Source: Zobellia roscoffensis
Lineage (GTDB): Bacteria > Bacteroidota > Bacteroidia > Flavobacteriales > Flavobacteriaceae
NCBI RefSeq assembly: GCF_015330165.1
Contig: NZ_JADDXT010000002.1
Coordinates: 866,504 to 930,503, forward strand
DNA: 64,000 nucleotides
Direction: 5' to 3'
The translations under genes were made by a program, and so were the position numbers. The notes below the pieces were generated by a model. The model was not told where the DNA came from. It made no database searches and saw only the letters and a list, made by a program, of their open reading frames with translations. The number at the start of each line of letters is the position of its first letter. The stretch's first letter is position 1. This document shows, one piece after another, positions 26,137 to 35,795 of this stretch.

Positions 26137-27315
26137 TTATTGAAAAGCAGGAAAACCGGTAATATCGGCGCCGGTAATCAACAGATGGATATCGTGAGTA
26201 CCCTCATAAGTAATTACACTTTCAAGGTTCATCATATGCCTCATGATACTATACTCACCCGTAATACCCATTCCTCCCAGCACTTGTCTAGCCTCACGAG
26301 CAATCTTAATAGCCATATCTACATTGTTTCTTTTTGCCATAGAAATCTGCGCAGAAGTAGCTTTTCCTTCGTTCTTTAATTGTCCTAAACGCAAGGCCAA
26401 TAGTTGTGCTTTTGTAATTTCAGTAATCATCTCAGCCAATTTCTTTTGCTGTAACTGGGTTGCTGCAATAGGCTTACCAAATTGCACACGTTCCTTTGCG
26501 TATCTAAGAGCAGTATCATAACAATCCATAGCAGCACCAATAGCTCCCCACGAAATACCATATCTAGCGGAATCTAAACAACCAAGCGGAGCACCGAGCC
26601 CAGACTTATTTGGCAAAAGATTCTCTTTAGGTACTTTTACGTTATCAAATATCAATTCCCCTGTAGCGGATGCACGCAAAGACCATTTATTATGTGTTTC
26701 CGGAGTAGTAAATCCTTCCATACCTCGCTCTACAATAAGGCCATGAATACGACCCTCTTCATTTTTAGCCCATACCACAGCAATATCAGCAAAAGGAGAA
26801 TTAGAAATCCACAGTTTAGCACCGTTTAAAAGATAATGGTCTCCCATATCTTTAAACTTAGTTTCCATTCCACTTGGATTAGAACCATGATTAGGTTCCG
26901 TAAGTCCAAAACACCCCATCATTTCACCTGAAGCCAGCTTAGGTAGGTACTTTTTTCGTTGTTCCTCAGTTCCGTAGGTATAAATTGGATACATCACCAA
27001 CGATGATTGCACCGAAGCCGTTGATCTCACACCACTATCACCACGTTCAATTTCTTGCATAATAAGTCCGTAGCTAATCTGATCTAATCCTGCACCTCCA
27101 AATTCTTCGGGAATGTACGGCCCAAAAGCCCCAATTTCTGCCAAGCCCCCTAAAATTTGCTTAGGAAATTCTGCTTTTTGAGCATATTCCTCAATTATAG
27201 GAGAGACATCTCTTTTTACCCACTGGCGAGCGGCATCACGTACCAATTTGTGCTCTTCAGAAAGAAGATCATCAAGATTATAGTAGTCTGGCGCTTCGAA
27301 TAAATCAGGTCTCAT
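26137..27315 (-). CDS. gcdH: Glutaryl-CoA dehydrogenase (acyl-CoA dehydrogenase family)
   Basis: A 392-residue FAD-dependent acyl-CoA dehydrogenase converting glutaryl-CoA to crotonyl-CoA in lysine/tryptophan degradation. The inner ATG ('MRPDLFEAPDYYNL') is preferred over the frame start 18 bp upstream, because it matches the family N-terminus and follows a TATATTTG promoter element at a suitable distance. Signatures: 'CFGLTEPNHGSNPSGM' (FAD/substrate loop), 'SARYGISWGAIGAAMDC' (typical of glutaryl-CoA dehydrogenases), 'QVLGGMGI' and the catalytic base Glu371 in 'ITYEGTHDIH'. Length is normal. It is transcribed alone; the next minus-strand gene upstream belongs to another pathway. Confidence 0.9.
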   Translation of the reverse strand: MRPDLFEAPDYYNLDDLLSEEHKLVRDAARQWVKRDVSPIIEEYAQKAEFPKQILGGLAEIGAFGPYIPEEFGGAGLDQISYGLIMQEIERGDSGVRSTASVQSSLVMYPIYTYGTEEQRKKYLPKLASGEMMGCFGLTEPNHGSNPSGMETKFKDMGDHYLLNGAKLWISNSPFADIAVVWAKNEEGRIHGLIVERGMEGFTTPETHNKWSLRASATGELIFDNVKVPKENLLPNKSGLGAPLGCLDSARYGISWGAIGAAMDCYDTALRYAKERVQFGKPIAATQLQQKKLAEMITEITKAQLLALRLGQLKNEGKATSAQISMAKRNNVDMAIKIAREARQVLGGMGITGEYSIMRHMMNLESVITYEGTHDIHLLITGADITGFPAFQ

Positions 27316-27330
27316 AAAGTGAATTTTAAT

Positions 27331-27338
27331 CAAATATA
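27331..27338 (-). promoter_or_regulatory. -7 promoter element of the glutaryl-CoA dehydrogenase gene
   Basis: On the minus strand the sequence reads TATATTTG, an exact match to the Bacteroidota TAnnTTTG element, 15 bp before the chosen start codon. No TTG was found 17-23 bp further upstream, so the -33 half is weak or missing. Confidence 0.45.
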
Positions 27339-27370
27339 CAGATGAAATATAACATTATAAACACTGATTG

Positions 27371-28081
27371 TTACATTTTTAAATAAAAATCTTTAGTCAA
27401 TGCCACATAGGCCTCCGTGTATTCATGTCTCGCTATTTCAATGGTCAACTCATCTGTTACCAACCTAACTTCCTCAAAACCAAACTGCAGTAAACTACGC
27501 TTGATATCCGAAGTAGAATTACCTTTAACTCTAGTGACATGCTTTGGGTACAATTTAAAAGTTGCAGCCATTTCTATAAACCATTCCTCTTCTTTATAAG
27601 GAATTATCGTAGCGAACGAACCTTTTGGAGCCATTAGTTTTGATACGCCTTCCAGTAACTCATCAAAAGGCAGCGATTGGTTTTGTCTTGCCGTATCTCG
27701 CGATGCATCTCCACTGGAAACATCTTCCGAATAAAATGGCGGGTTGGAGATTACTAAATCATAAGGGTCTTCCCATTCTTCAACAAACTCATCAAGACCG
27801 GCATGATAGCAAAAAAGTCGATCTCCCCAGTCCGAAGCTTCAAAGTTGGAAACACATTGTTCATAGGCATCTTCATCAATTTCCAAGGCATCTATAGTAT
27901 CTGCCATACTACGTTGCGCCATCATTAAGGCAATTAACCCCGTGCCCGCACCTATATCCAAAATAGATTCAGGATTGTTATCTATGGATGCCCAAGCACC
28001 TAATAACACCCCATCTGTACCTACTTTCATAGCACAACGGTCTTGATCTATCTGGAATTGTTTGAATTTGAACGGTTTCAT
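27371..28081 (-). CDS. trmN6: tRNA1(Val) (adenine37-N6)-methyltransferase TrmN6/YfiC
   Basis: A 236-residue SAM-dependent methyltransferase. The inner ATG ('MKPFKFKQFQIDQDRCAMKV') is chosen because the family starts this way. It shows 'VGTDGVLLGAW', SAM motif I 'ILDIGAGTGLIALMMAQ' and the N6-adenine methylase catalytic motif 'VISNPPFY'. In E. coli the enzyme methylates A37 of tRNA1(Val). Homologues of this length are standard in Flavobacteriia. It stands between glutaryl-CoA dehydrogenase (same strand, ~55 bp gap) and the divergent sugar isomerase-like gene. Confidence 0.9.
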   Translation of the reverse strand: MKPFKFKQFQIDQDRCAMKVGTDGVLLGAWASIDNNPESILDIGAGTGLIALMMAQRSMADTIDALEIDEDAYEQCVSNFEASDWGDRLFCYHAGLDEFVEEWEDPYDLVISNPPFYSEDVSSGDASRDTARQNQSLPFDELLEGVSKLMAPKGSFATIIPYKEEEWFIEMAATFKLYPKHVTRVKGNSTSDIKRSLLQFGFEEVRLVTDELTIEIARHEYTEAYVALTKDFYLKM

Positions 28082-28258
28082 TCGAAAAAATCTATATGTA
28101 AACATTATTGAACAAGTGAATATCCGAATAAAATTTAACCCCTTAAGGTTTTTGTTATACTGAATACAAAAACTTGTCCTTAGCCATGAAATTACTTAAT
28201 TTCCTTTGGAACAATTTACTCATCAATATATACGGCTCAACTATTAAATTAATTTGTA

Positions 28259-29302
28259 ATGCAAAACAACTCAAAATCCGGAAGGCGAAAATTCTTAAGA
28301 AATACACTTACGGTAGCAGCAGGCTCAACCCTGATTACACCATCTCTTTTTGGTGCTCCATCTATTTTAAAATATTACAAAAAACCGAACTCTAAATTTA
28401 ATGGAGTGCAAATAGGCGTTATCACCTATTCATTTAGAAGCATGGAAGACCAAAGCGCAGAAGCCACATTACAATATATTTTAGACTGTGGTGTAAATGC
28501 CATTGAACTAATAGGCGACCCTGCAGAGACTTTTGCTGGCAGACCTGAAAACAAATTAGATCGAACCGTATTTTTTGGTTTGATGAAAAAGAAACGGGGA
28601 GGAAACATTACCAATGACGAAGCAAAAGAACTCGCAGAAATAAAGGCTGAACAAGCAGTTTACAACCAACAAGTTACCGAATGGCGAAAAAATGCGGATA
28701 TGAAAAAATTCGAGAAATTTCGCAAAATGTATAATGATGCAGGTGTTGACATTTATGCCTTTAAACCTAGAAATACCTTTGGCAAAAAAAATTCGGACGC
28801 TGATATTGATTGGGGTATGAAAACTGCCAAGGTGTTAGGAGCTAGCCATGTTACCGTTGAGCACCCTGGAGACGATGCCACCACACTGAGACTGGGCAAT
28901 TTTGCCAAAAAACACGGAATTTATGTGGCTTACCATGGTCATGAGCAGCAGACTCCTACCTTATGGGATACCGCATTAGAGCAATCCAACTACAATGCTT
29001 TAAATCTAGATTTAGGTCATTTTGTAGCTGCAGGAAATGCAGCTCCCTTAGATATTATAAAGAGTAAGCATGAGCATATTAAAAGCATGCACTTAAAAGA
29101 CAGACAGACTCCCGCCCATGGCAAAGGCAATCTGGTTTGGGGCAGTGGCGACACGCCACTTACAGGTGCTTTACAACTGATTCGTGATAAGAAGTATAAT
29201 TTCCCGGGAACGGTTGAGCTTGAATATGATATACCTAAGGGTTCTAACGCCGTAGCAGAAGTTCAAAAATGTATCTCTTTCTGTGAGAATGCGCTAAAAT
29301 AA
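28259..29302 (+). CDS. Tat-exported sugar phosphate isomerase/epimerase-like TIM-barrel protein
   Basis: A 347-residue protein with a twin-arginine signal ('SGRRKFLRNTLTVAAGS') followed by a xylose-isomerase-like TIM barrel: 'VQIGVITYSFRSM', 'CGVNAIELIGDPAE', 'VTVEHPGDD', 'VAYHGHEQQ', 'LNLDLGHFVAAG', 'SMHLKDRQ', 'GTVELEYD'. The His, Asp and Glu residues at the strand ends should form the metal site. Such exported barrels are common in Bacteroidota sugar metabolism and often act on oxidised or keto sugars, but the substrate cannot be inferred. It is a lone gene, with no sugar operon next to it. Confidence 0.8.
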   Translation: MQNNSKSGRRKFLRNTLTVAAGSTLITPSLFGAPSILKYYKKPNSKFNGVQIGVITYSFRSMEDQSAEATLQYILDCGVNAIELIGDPAETFAGRPENKLDRTVFFGLMKKKRGGNITNDEAKELAEIKAEQAVYNQQVTEWRKNADMKKFEKFRKMYNDAGVDIYAFKPRNTFGKKNSDADIDWGMKTAKVLGASHVTVEHPGDDATTLRLGNFAKKHGIYVAYHGHEQQTPTLWDTALEQSNYNALNLDLGHFVAAGNAAPLDIIKSKHEHIKSMHLKDRQTPAHGKGNLVWGSGDTPLTGALQLIRDKKYNFPGTVELEYDIPKGSNAVAEVQKCISFCENALK

Positions 29303-29348
29303 ATTTGAAATATTCTATAATGGGTAGACTAGACCAAGTTAGTTTGGT

Positions 29349-29879
29349 TTACCCTAAATATAGGTCTACCAAGCCTTCTGGAGTACTTACGTGAACAACC
29401 TTATTGTTGCGGTCAACCTTCTTCACGATTTGATCTATTATAGGAACTAGAATTTCTTTCCCGTCTTTTTCAATTTCGAAAATAGCCTGAGAAGTAGTAT
29501 CATTTACTCCGGTAATTTTTCCAATATTACCATGAGTGTCATCTAGTACATCAAAACCGATAACCTCATGAAAGTAGAATTTATCGCCTTCCAACTTAGG
29601 AAGCGCAGATAAGGGCAAATAAAGCTGATGTCCCATTATCCGGTCGGCAGCCAATTCATCTTTTACCTCTTCAAAATCTATTCGTAAAAGTGATGATTTA
29701 TGCAGGCGGCATCTATCAATAAAAAATGGAACCAGTACATTGCCTTTCATCAAGACAAAAACTGATTCCATGTTTTCATAAATCTCAGGTTCATCGGCAT
29801 CTAGCTTTACTAGAACCTCACCCTTAAAACTATATTTAGAAACGATTTTACCGAGGTAGAAACAATCTTCCTTACGCAT
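29349..29879 (-). CDS. rimM: Ribosome maturation factor RimM
   Basis: A 176-residue protein needed for 30S subunit maturation, binding S19. The N-terminal RimM barrel ('CFYLGKIVSKYSFKGEVLVKL') is joined to a PRC-barrel ('YFHEVIGFDVLDDTHG', 'KEILVPIIDQIVKKVD'). Length is usual. It lies 16 bp downstream of rpsP on the same strand, the conserved rpsP-rimM order, so they share the promoter upstream of rpsP. Confidence 0.95.
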   Translation of the reverse strand: MRKEDCFYLGKIVSKYSFKGEVLVKLDADEPEIYENMESVFVLMKGNVLVPFFIDRCRLHKSSLLRIDFEEVKDELAADRIMGHQLYLPLSALPKLEGDKFYFHEVIGFDVLDDTHGNIGKITGVNDTTSQAIFEIEKDGKEILVPIIDQIVKKVDRNNKVVHVSTPEGLVDLYLG

Positions 29880-29895
29880 TTCGTCCCTAATTTAT

Positions 29896-30447
29896 TTATT
29901 CTTCTTCTTTAGACGCTTCAGCCTCTACAGACGGAGCTTCTTCAGTTGCTTCTACTTCAGCACTAGCCTCTTCACCTTCTACCGCTTCTGGCAAAGCAGC
30001 AGCCGCAGCTTCAGCAGCACGCTTCTCGTTTACCTCCTTCTCTGCTTTTAACGCAGCAGCTCTAGCATCAGCTTTCTCTTTATCTAAACCACCAACCTTA
30101 GCAGCAATCTTACCTTCTTTTTCTTCCAACCAAGCAGTGAATTTTTCTTCAGCTTGCTCTTCAGTTAAAGCACCTTTACGTACACCACCTAATAAGTGAT
30201 GCTTTAAAAGAACACCTCTGTAAGAAAGAATTGCTTTAGCAGTATCTGTTGGCTGTGCACCATTCTGTAACCACTGCACTGAACTATCAACATTTAATTC
30301 AATAGTAGCAGGGTTAGTATTAGGATTGTAGATTCCTAATTTTTCCAAGAATTTACCATCTCTTTTTGAACGTACATCTGCTGCAACGATCCAATAAAAT
30401 GGTTTTCCTTTTTTACCGTGTCTCTGTAATCTAATTTTAACTGGCAT
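29896..30447 (-). CDS. rpsP: 30S ribosomal protein S16 with long acidic C-terminal tail
   Basis: A 183-residue S16. The first ~85 residues are the normal domain ('MPVKIRLQRHGKKGKPFYWI', 'YNPNTNP'). The rest is a charged, alanine/glutamate-rich extension ending in a run of Glu, about twice the length of E. coli S16 (82 residues). Such tails are typical of Bacteroidota. It heads the rpsP-rimM operon, with an excellent TTG-N19-TATATTTG promoter ~95 bp upstream and a small hairpin in the leader. Confidence 0.95.
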   Translation of the reverse strand: MPVKIRLQRHGKKGKPFYWIVAADVRSKRDGKFLEKLGIYNPNTNPATIELNVDSSVQWLQNGAQPTDTAKAILSYRGVLLKHHLLGGVRKGALTEEQAEEKFTAWLEEKEGKIAAKVGGLDKEKADARAAALKAEKEVNEKRAAEAAAAALPEAVEGEEASAEVEATEEAPSVEAEASKEEE

Positions 30448-30844
30448 ATCACATTAATTTGTAGGGTGCCCGACCCTTGTTATTAATTCTAGTTTTTTAA
30501 CTCGTTCGCCATCAGCCAGCAAAGCTAATCTGAAAGCGGGTGCAAATATAATTTAAAATGCTGAATTGGCAACAATGAACTCAAGTTATTTCAATTGGCT
30601 TTTTCAAAAATGCAAAACACAGGATTCAAAAATACAACTATCTAACAGTAACCACCATACACACTAGCCTTCCGGCTATTAATCAGCAAGCAAAATTCTA
30701 ACTATACTATATTTGTCACTCTTAAAAAGCACTCGTTAATAACTCTTAGCAACTCCGCTTTTTCAAACACCTCCTTTTTTGTAATTTTATAGGCACTTTT
30801 TAGGTCATTTAACTGACCGCTTTTGAACACACAGAAAATTCGCT
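30448..30844. other. 397-bp divergent promoter region between rpsP and dnaE
   Basis: It contains the rpsP promoter (30543-30572, minus strand) and a leader hairpin AGGGT-GCCCG-ACCCT at ~30463-30477. A plus-strand TATATTTG at 30708-30715 could serve dnaE but has no TTG at the right distance. No small gene was recognised. Confidence 0.5.
30543..30572 (-). promoter_or_regulatory. Promoter of rpsP-rimM
   Basis: The minus strand reads TTG, 19 bases, then TATATTTG, an exact fit to the flavobacterial sigma consensus (TTG-N17-23-TAnnTTTG). The predicted 5' leader of ~85-90 nt holds a short hairpin near the start codon. Confidence 0.7.
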
Positions 30845-33800
30845 ATGTACCTCATATTTGATACCGAAACTACCGGTCTTCCAAAAAACTGGAACGCACC
30901 TATTACAGACACAGACAACTGGCCACGTTGTATACAGATTGCATGGCAGCTGCATGATGATATGGGAAAATGCATTGAGCATGAAGATTATCTAGTTCGC
31001 CCCGAGGGATTCAACATTCCTTATGACGCTGAGCAGATTCACGGTATTTCTACTGAGCTTGCCGAGCAAAAAGGTATTTCTCTTGCAGAGGTTTTGGAGA
31101 AATTCAACATTGCCATGTCTAAAACAAAATTCATTGTTGGGCAGAATGTAGGATTCGATTTAAATATTATGGGTGCGGAATTTCACCGTTTGGGTGTTGA
31201 AAATCCGTTGCAAGAACTTCCTGTTTTAGATACCTGTACAGAGCACACAGCACAACTATGCCAAATTCCTGGTGGCCGTGGAGGAAAGTTCAAGCTACCA
31301 ACACTTACTGAGCTGCATCAATATTTATTTGGCGAACCTTTTGGTGAAGCGCATAACGCTACCGCCGATGTTGAGGCAACTACACGTTGTTTTCTTGAAC
31401 TTATCCGTAAGCAACAGTATACAAAAGAACAATTAGATGTTCAACCCGATTATTTCAAGAATTTCTCCGAGGCAAATCCACAGGAAATAGAACTTATCGG
31501 TCTTAAGCACATCAACCTTAAAAAAGCATCGAAAAAAATAGCCGATGCACTTTGGGCAAAAGATACTGGCGGGGTTTCTCAAGAAGAAATACAAGAGAAC
31601 CTTGCCACATTAGAAAATGCAAGTTTTGCACACTTACATAATCACACTCAGTTCTCCATCCTTCAATCGACTATAAGCGTACCTGCTTTAGTTGCAGCTG
31701 CTGCAAAAGCTAAAATGCCTGCGGTTGCCATGACGGATCATGCGAATATGATGGGTGCCTTTCACTTCGTAAATGGAGTGTTGAACCATAATAAAGGGGT
31801 AGTATCTAGAAATGAAGCAAACCAAAAAAGATACGAAGCCACACAAAACGGCACTTTAGAAGAAGGACAAGAACCTTTAACTGAACTACCGGAACCGGAA
31901 CAGGAAATCACCCCTATTATAGGTTGCGAATTTCAGGTCTGTGAAGATCATACCAACAAATCACAAAAAGACAACGGCTACCAAATAGTAATGCTCGCCA
32001 AGAGTAAAAAAGGTTATTTGAACTTAGCCAAGATGTCATCTATTGCCTTCGTTTCGGGTAAATACTATGTGCCTCGTATCGATAAAAAAGTGGTTGAGCA
32101 GTACAAGGAAGATGTCATAGTGTTGACAGGTAACTTGTATGGTGAGGTTCCAAGTAAAGTACTTAACGTTGGTGAAAATCAAGCAGAAGAAGCTTTAATT
32201 TGGTGGAAAGAGACTTTTGGCGATGATTTATACATTGAAATCATGCGCCACGGTCAAGAAGATGAAGATCGTGTAAACCAAGTTTTGATACAGTTTGCCA
32301 AAAAGCACAATGTAAAATTGGTCGCCACCAATAATACCTACTACGCAGAAAAAGAAAATGCACATGCGCATGATATTTTACTTTGCGTAAAAGATGGTGA
32401 AAAACAAGCTACCCCAATAGGTCGTGGTCGTGGCTATCGTTACGGATTGCCCAATTCAGAATATTACTTTAAGTCATCTGATGAGATGAAAGAGCTTTTT
32501 AAGGATATCCCTGAAGCTATCATCAATATTCAAGAAATCGTTGATAAAGTAGAGACCTTCACATTGGCACGTGATGTACTGTTACCAGCTTTTGATATTC
32601 CAGAAGAGTTTCAGTTCGAGGAAGACAAGTTGGATGGTGGCAAACGTGGTGAAAATAAATTTCTACGCCACATTACCTATGAAGGCGCAAAGAAAAGATA
32701 TGGTGAAATTACTCCCGCTATTGATGAGCGACTAGATTTCGAACTTCAGGTAATCGAAAAAACGGGCTACCCTGGTTACTTCTTGATTGTAGAAGATTTT
32801 ATTAGGGCAGCAAGAACTATGGATGTATCCGTAGGTCCTGGTCGTGGATCTGCCGCAGGATCCGCCGTTGCTTACTGTTTATGGATTACGAATTTAGACC
32901 CTATTAAGTACGACCTACTTTTTGAGCGTTTCCTAAATCCAGATCGTGTAAGTATGCCCGATATTGATATTGATTTTGATGATGAAGGGCGTGGTCGTGT
33001 AATGGACTATGTAATCGACAAGTACGGCTCTAACCAAGTGGCACAAATCATCACTTATGGTACCATGGCTGCTAAATCTGCCATTAGAGATACAGCTCGT
33101 GCGTTAGATTTGCCTTTGCAAGATTCAGACCGCATGGCAAAGTTGATACCCGATATGTCTAAGTTAAAAAAGATTATCGGTGTAGATGAAAAAGTCTTGA
33201 GGTCGAAATTTAGATCAGAAGATTTAGAAAAGATAAATGAGCTTTTAGCAATTTCCGAAGGTGATGGTCCTGAATCGGAAACCTTAAATCAGGCGTACGT
33301 TTTAGAAGGTTCGGTTCGTAATACCGGTATTCATGCCTGTGGGGTTATTATTACCCCAGATGACATTACCAAGTTCGTACCCGTGGCACTTGCCAAGGAT
33401 TCCGAAATGTACTGTACTCAGTTTGACAACTCCGTTGTGGAGGATGCAGGATTGTTGAAGATGGATTTCTTGGGATTGAAAACGCTGACCTTGATTAAGG
33501 ACACCGTTAAGATCGTAAAGGCGAAACACGGTGTTGAGCTAGACCCAGAGAATTTCCCTTTAGATGATGTGAAAACATACGAGCTCTTCCAAAGAGGAGA
33601 AACAGTTGGTGTGTTCCAATATGAATCTCCCGGGATGCAGAAACACATGAGATCGCTGAAACCTACCGTTTTTGCAGATCTTATTGCCATGAACGCCTTG
33701 TACCGTCCTGGTCCGATGGAATATATACCAAGTTTCATTGCCCGTAAACACGGAACCGAAGAAATTGTATATGACCTTGATGCCTGTGAGGAATACTTAG

Positions 33801-35281
33801 CGGAAACCTACGGTATTACGGTTTACCAAGAGCAAGTGATGCTCCTTTCACAGAAGTTGGCAGACTTTACAAAAGGTGAAGCCGATGTCTTGCGTAAGGC
33901 AATGGGTAAAAAGCAGAAGCATGTACTTGATAAAATGAAGCCAAAGTTCATTGATCAAGCTTCAGCCAAAGGACATGCGGTTGATAAACTAGAGAAAATT
34001 TGGAAAGATTGGGAAGCATTCGCAGCCTACGCCTTTAACAAATCTCACTCTACTTGCTATGCATGGATCGCATACCAAACTGCATATTGTAAAGCCCACT
34101 ACCCTGCTGAATATATGGCAGCGGTATTGAGTAATAATATGAATGATATTAAACAAGTCACATTCTTCATGGAAGAATGTAAACGTATGGGCTTGGATGT
34201 TTTGGGACCAGATGTAAATGAATCTTATTACAAGTTTGCCGTAAACGATGCCGGTGCTGTCCGTTTTGGAATGGGTGCCGTAAAAGGTGTTGGTCGTGGT
34301 GCGGTAGAAACCATCGTAGAAAACAGAAAAGAAGAAGGACCCTACAAATCAGTATTCGATTTTGCGAAACGAATAGATCTTCGTGCAGCAAATAAAAAAG
34401 CATTTGAAAGTTTAGCCGTTGCAGGAGGATTTGATTCTTTTGGCGATACACACAGAGCACAGTATTTTCATAATGAGGGGGACGGAGTAACGTTTTTAGA
34501 GAAGACCATAAAATATGGAGCTAAATTTCAAGAAAGCGAGAACTCTAGTCAAGTAAGCCTTTTCGGTGATGCGAGCGAGGTACAAATACCAGAACCAGTA
34601 GTACCGCCATGCGAGGAATGGGGTACCATGGAAAAACTTCGACGCGAAAAAGAAGTGGTAGGTATTTATATTTCTGGACACCCATTAGATGATTTCAAAA
34701 CAGAAGTAAAGGCATTTTGTAATGCTTCACTTTCTAATTTAAGCGACCTTCAAACTGTCGTAAACAGAGAACTGGCCTTTGCTGGTGTTATTACAGACGT
34801 ACAGCACCGCGTGTCTAAAAACGGGAAAGGGTGGGCTTCTTTTTTAGTAGAAGATTACACTGAGTCGTATGACTTCCGGATTTTTGGGGAAGAATACCTC
34901 AGGTTTCGTCATTTCTTAATGATCAATTCCTTCGCCTATATTAAGATTTTTATAAAGGACGGATGGACCAACCGGGAAACTGGAAAGAAAGGGGACCCTC
35001 GTATCCAATTCAACAGTTTTATGCTACTTCAAGAAGTTATGGAGTCTTACGCCAAAAAACTAACTATCAAATTGAATATTGACGACCTAAAAGAAGAAGA
35101 TATTCATCAACTGAAAGATACTCTTATATCCCATCCAGGAAATCATCCGCTTAACTTTATAGTCTATGAAATGGACGAGGAAATAAAAGTAAGTTTATCT
35201 AGCCGAAAACAAAAAGTACAAATAAGCAGCGAACTATTAGCAACCCTAACAGACAACGAAGTACACTATAAATTAAACTAG
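30845..35281 (+). CDS. dnaE: DNA polymerase III alpha subunit fused to an N-terminal DnaQ-like 3'-5' exonuclease
   Basis: A 1478-residue replicative polymerase. Residues ~1-190 are a DEDD exonuclease (Exo I 'FDTETTG' with Asp6/Glu8, 'GQNVGFDLNIMG', 'HNATADVEAT'). A PHP domain begins near 259 ('FAHLHNHTQFS'). The palm carries 'VGPGRGSAAGSAV' and the catalytic aspartates in 'MPDIDIDFDDEGRGR' (~704-712). A helix-hairpin-helix region and a C-terminal OB domain ('GVITDVQHRVSKNGKGWASF') complete it. The fused exonuclease makes it longer than proteobacterial DnaE (~1160) and places proofreading on the same chain; this layout is known in Bacteroidota. It is divergent from rpsP. Confidence 0.95.
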   Translation: MYLIFDTETTGLPKNWNAPITDTDNWPRCIQIAWQLHDDMGKCIEHEDYLVRPEGFNIPYDAEQIHGISTELAEQKGISLAEVLEKFNIAMSKTKFIVGQNVGFDLNIMGAEFHRLGVENPLQELPVLDTCTEHTAQLCQIPGGRGGKFKLPTLTELHQYLFGEPFGEAHNATADVEATTRCFLELIRKQQYTKEQLDVQPDYFKNFSEANPQEIELIGLKHINLKKASKKIADALWAKDTGGVSQEEIQENLATLENASFAHLHNHTQFSILQSTISVPALVAAAAKAKMPAVAMTDHANMMGAFHFVNGVLNHNKGVVSRNEANQKRYEATQNGTLEEGQEPLTELPEPEQEITPIIGCEFQVCEDHTNKSQKDNGYQIVMLAKSKKGYLNLAKMSSIAFVSGKYYVPRIDKKVVEQYKEDVIVLTGNLYGEVPSKVLNVGENQAEEALIWWKETFGDDLYIEIMRHGQEDEDRVNQVLIQFAKKHNVKLVATNNTYYAEKENAHAHDILLCVKDGEKQATPIGRGRGYRYGLPNSEYYFKSSDEMKELFKDIPEAIINIQEIVDKVETFTLARDVLLPAFDIPEEFQFEEDKLDGGKRGENKFLRHITYEGAKKRYGEITPAIDERLDFELQVIEKTGYPGYFLIVEDFIRAARTMDVSVGPGRGSAAGSAVAYCLWITNLDPIKYDLLFERFLNPDRVSMPDIDIDFDDEGRGRVMDYVIDKYGSNQVAQIITYGTMAAKSAIRDTARALDLPLQDSDRMAKLIPDMSKLKKIIGVDEKVLRSKFRSEDLEKINELLAISEGDGPESETLNQAYVLEGSVRNTGIHACGVIITPDDITKFVPVALAKDSEMYCTQFDNSVVEDAGLLKMDFLGLKTLTLIKDTVKIVKAKHGVELDPENFPLDDVKTYELFQRGETVGVFQYESPGMQKHMRSLKPTVFADLIAMNALYRPGPMEYIPSFIARKHGTEEIVYDLDACEEYLAETYGITVYQEQVMLLSQKLADFTKGEADVLRKAMGKKQKHVLDKMKPKFIDQASAKGHAVDKLEKIWKDWEAFAAYAFNKSHSTCYAWIAYQTAYCKAHYPAEYMAAVLSNNMNDIKQVTFFMEECKRMGLDVLGPDVNESYYKFAVNDAGAVRFGMGAVKGVGRGAVETIVENRKEEGPYKSVFDFAKRIDLRAANKKAFESLAVAGGFDSFGDTHRAQYFHNEGDGVTFLEKTIKYGAKFQESENSSQVSLFGDASEVQIPEPVVPPCEEWGTMEKLRREKEVVGIYISGHPLDDFKTEVKAFCNASLSNLSDLQTVVNRELAFAGVITDVQHRVSKNGKGWASFLVEDYTESYDFRIFGEEYLRFRHFLMINSFAYIKIFIKDGWTNRETGKKGDPRIQFNSFMLLQEVMESYAKKLTIKLNIDDLKEEDIHQLKDTLISHPGNHPLNFIVYEMDEEIKVSLSSRKQKVQISSELLATLTDNEVHYKLN

Positions 35282-35384
35282 CTTTTTAGGAATGAAATAT
35301 TAAATTTGAACCCTATAAATTAGATTGATAGTGCAATAGCTAAAACCAATGTATCGTTAGTAAGGAAACAGTTAGATATTTGAC

Positions 35385-35392
35385 TAACTTTG
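35385..35392 (+). promoter_or_regulatory. -7 promoter element of trxA
   Basis: TAACTTTG matches TAnnTTTG exactly and lies 25 bp before the trxA start, predicting a leader of about 15-20 nt. No TTG lies 17-23 bp upstream. Confidence 0.45.
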
Positions 35393-35417
35393 CATAATAT
35401 ATTTAAAATAGAAAATC

Positions 35418-35735
35418 ATGGCATTAGAAATAACAGACGCTACTTTTGATGAAGTAGTATTGAAAAGTGACAAACCAGTAGTAGTTGATTTTTGGGCAGC
35501 ATGGTGTGGACCATGTAGAATGGTAGGCCCAATCATTGAAGAAGTTAGTTCTGAATACGAAGGCAAAGCCGTTGTTGGTAAGGTAGATGTTGATGCGAAT
35601 CAAGAATTTGCCGCTAAATATGGTGTTAGAAACATACCTACGGTATTAGTTTTTAAAGATGGTGAAATTGTGAGTAGACAAGTAGGAGTTTCTCCTAAGA
35701 AAGTTTACACCGATGCAATAGATGCAGCAATCTAG
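35418..35735 (+). CDS. trxA: Thioredoxin
   Basis: A 105-residue cytoplasmic disulfide reductase with the redox motif W-C-G-P-C (Cys30, Cys33), preceded by 'VVVDFWAA' and followed by the cis-proline segment 'RNIPTVLVFK'. Length is the classical thioredoxin size and there is no signal peptide. It has its own promoter element and a strong terminator, so it is monocistronic. Confidence 0.96.
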   Translation: MALEITDATFDEVVLKSDKPVVVDFWAAWCGPCRMVGPIIEEVSSEYEGKAVVGKVDVDANQEFAAKYGVRNIPTVLVFKDGEIVSRQVGVSPKKVYTDAIDAAI

Positions 35736-35755
35736 AAATAAAATATAATTTTTTT

Positions 35756-35785
35756 AAAGGGTTTGACCAAAGTCAAACCCTTTTT
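35756..35785 (+). terminator. Rho-independent terminator of trxA
   Basis: Twelve-base perfect arms (AAAGGGTTTGAC and its complement) with loop CAAA, followed by Ts. It starts ~20 bp after the trxA stop and ends ~10 bp before the convergent lipoprotein gene, which it may also serve from the other side. Confidence 0.85.
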
Positions 35786-35795
35786 GTTTTAGAAG

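Noticed and set aside
28174..28395. 73-codon frame overlapping the start of the sugar isomerase-like gene
   Set aside because: It shares sequence with the Tat signal region in another frame; composition is not protein-like.
30708..30715. TATATTTG as the dnaE promoter
   Set aside because: The -7 match is exact but no TTG stands at the right distance and the leader would be ~120 nt; not enough to call it.
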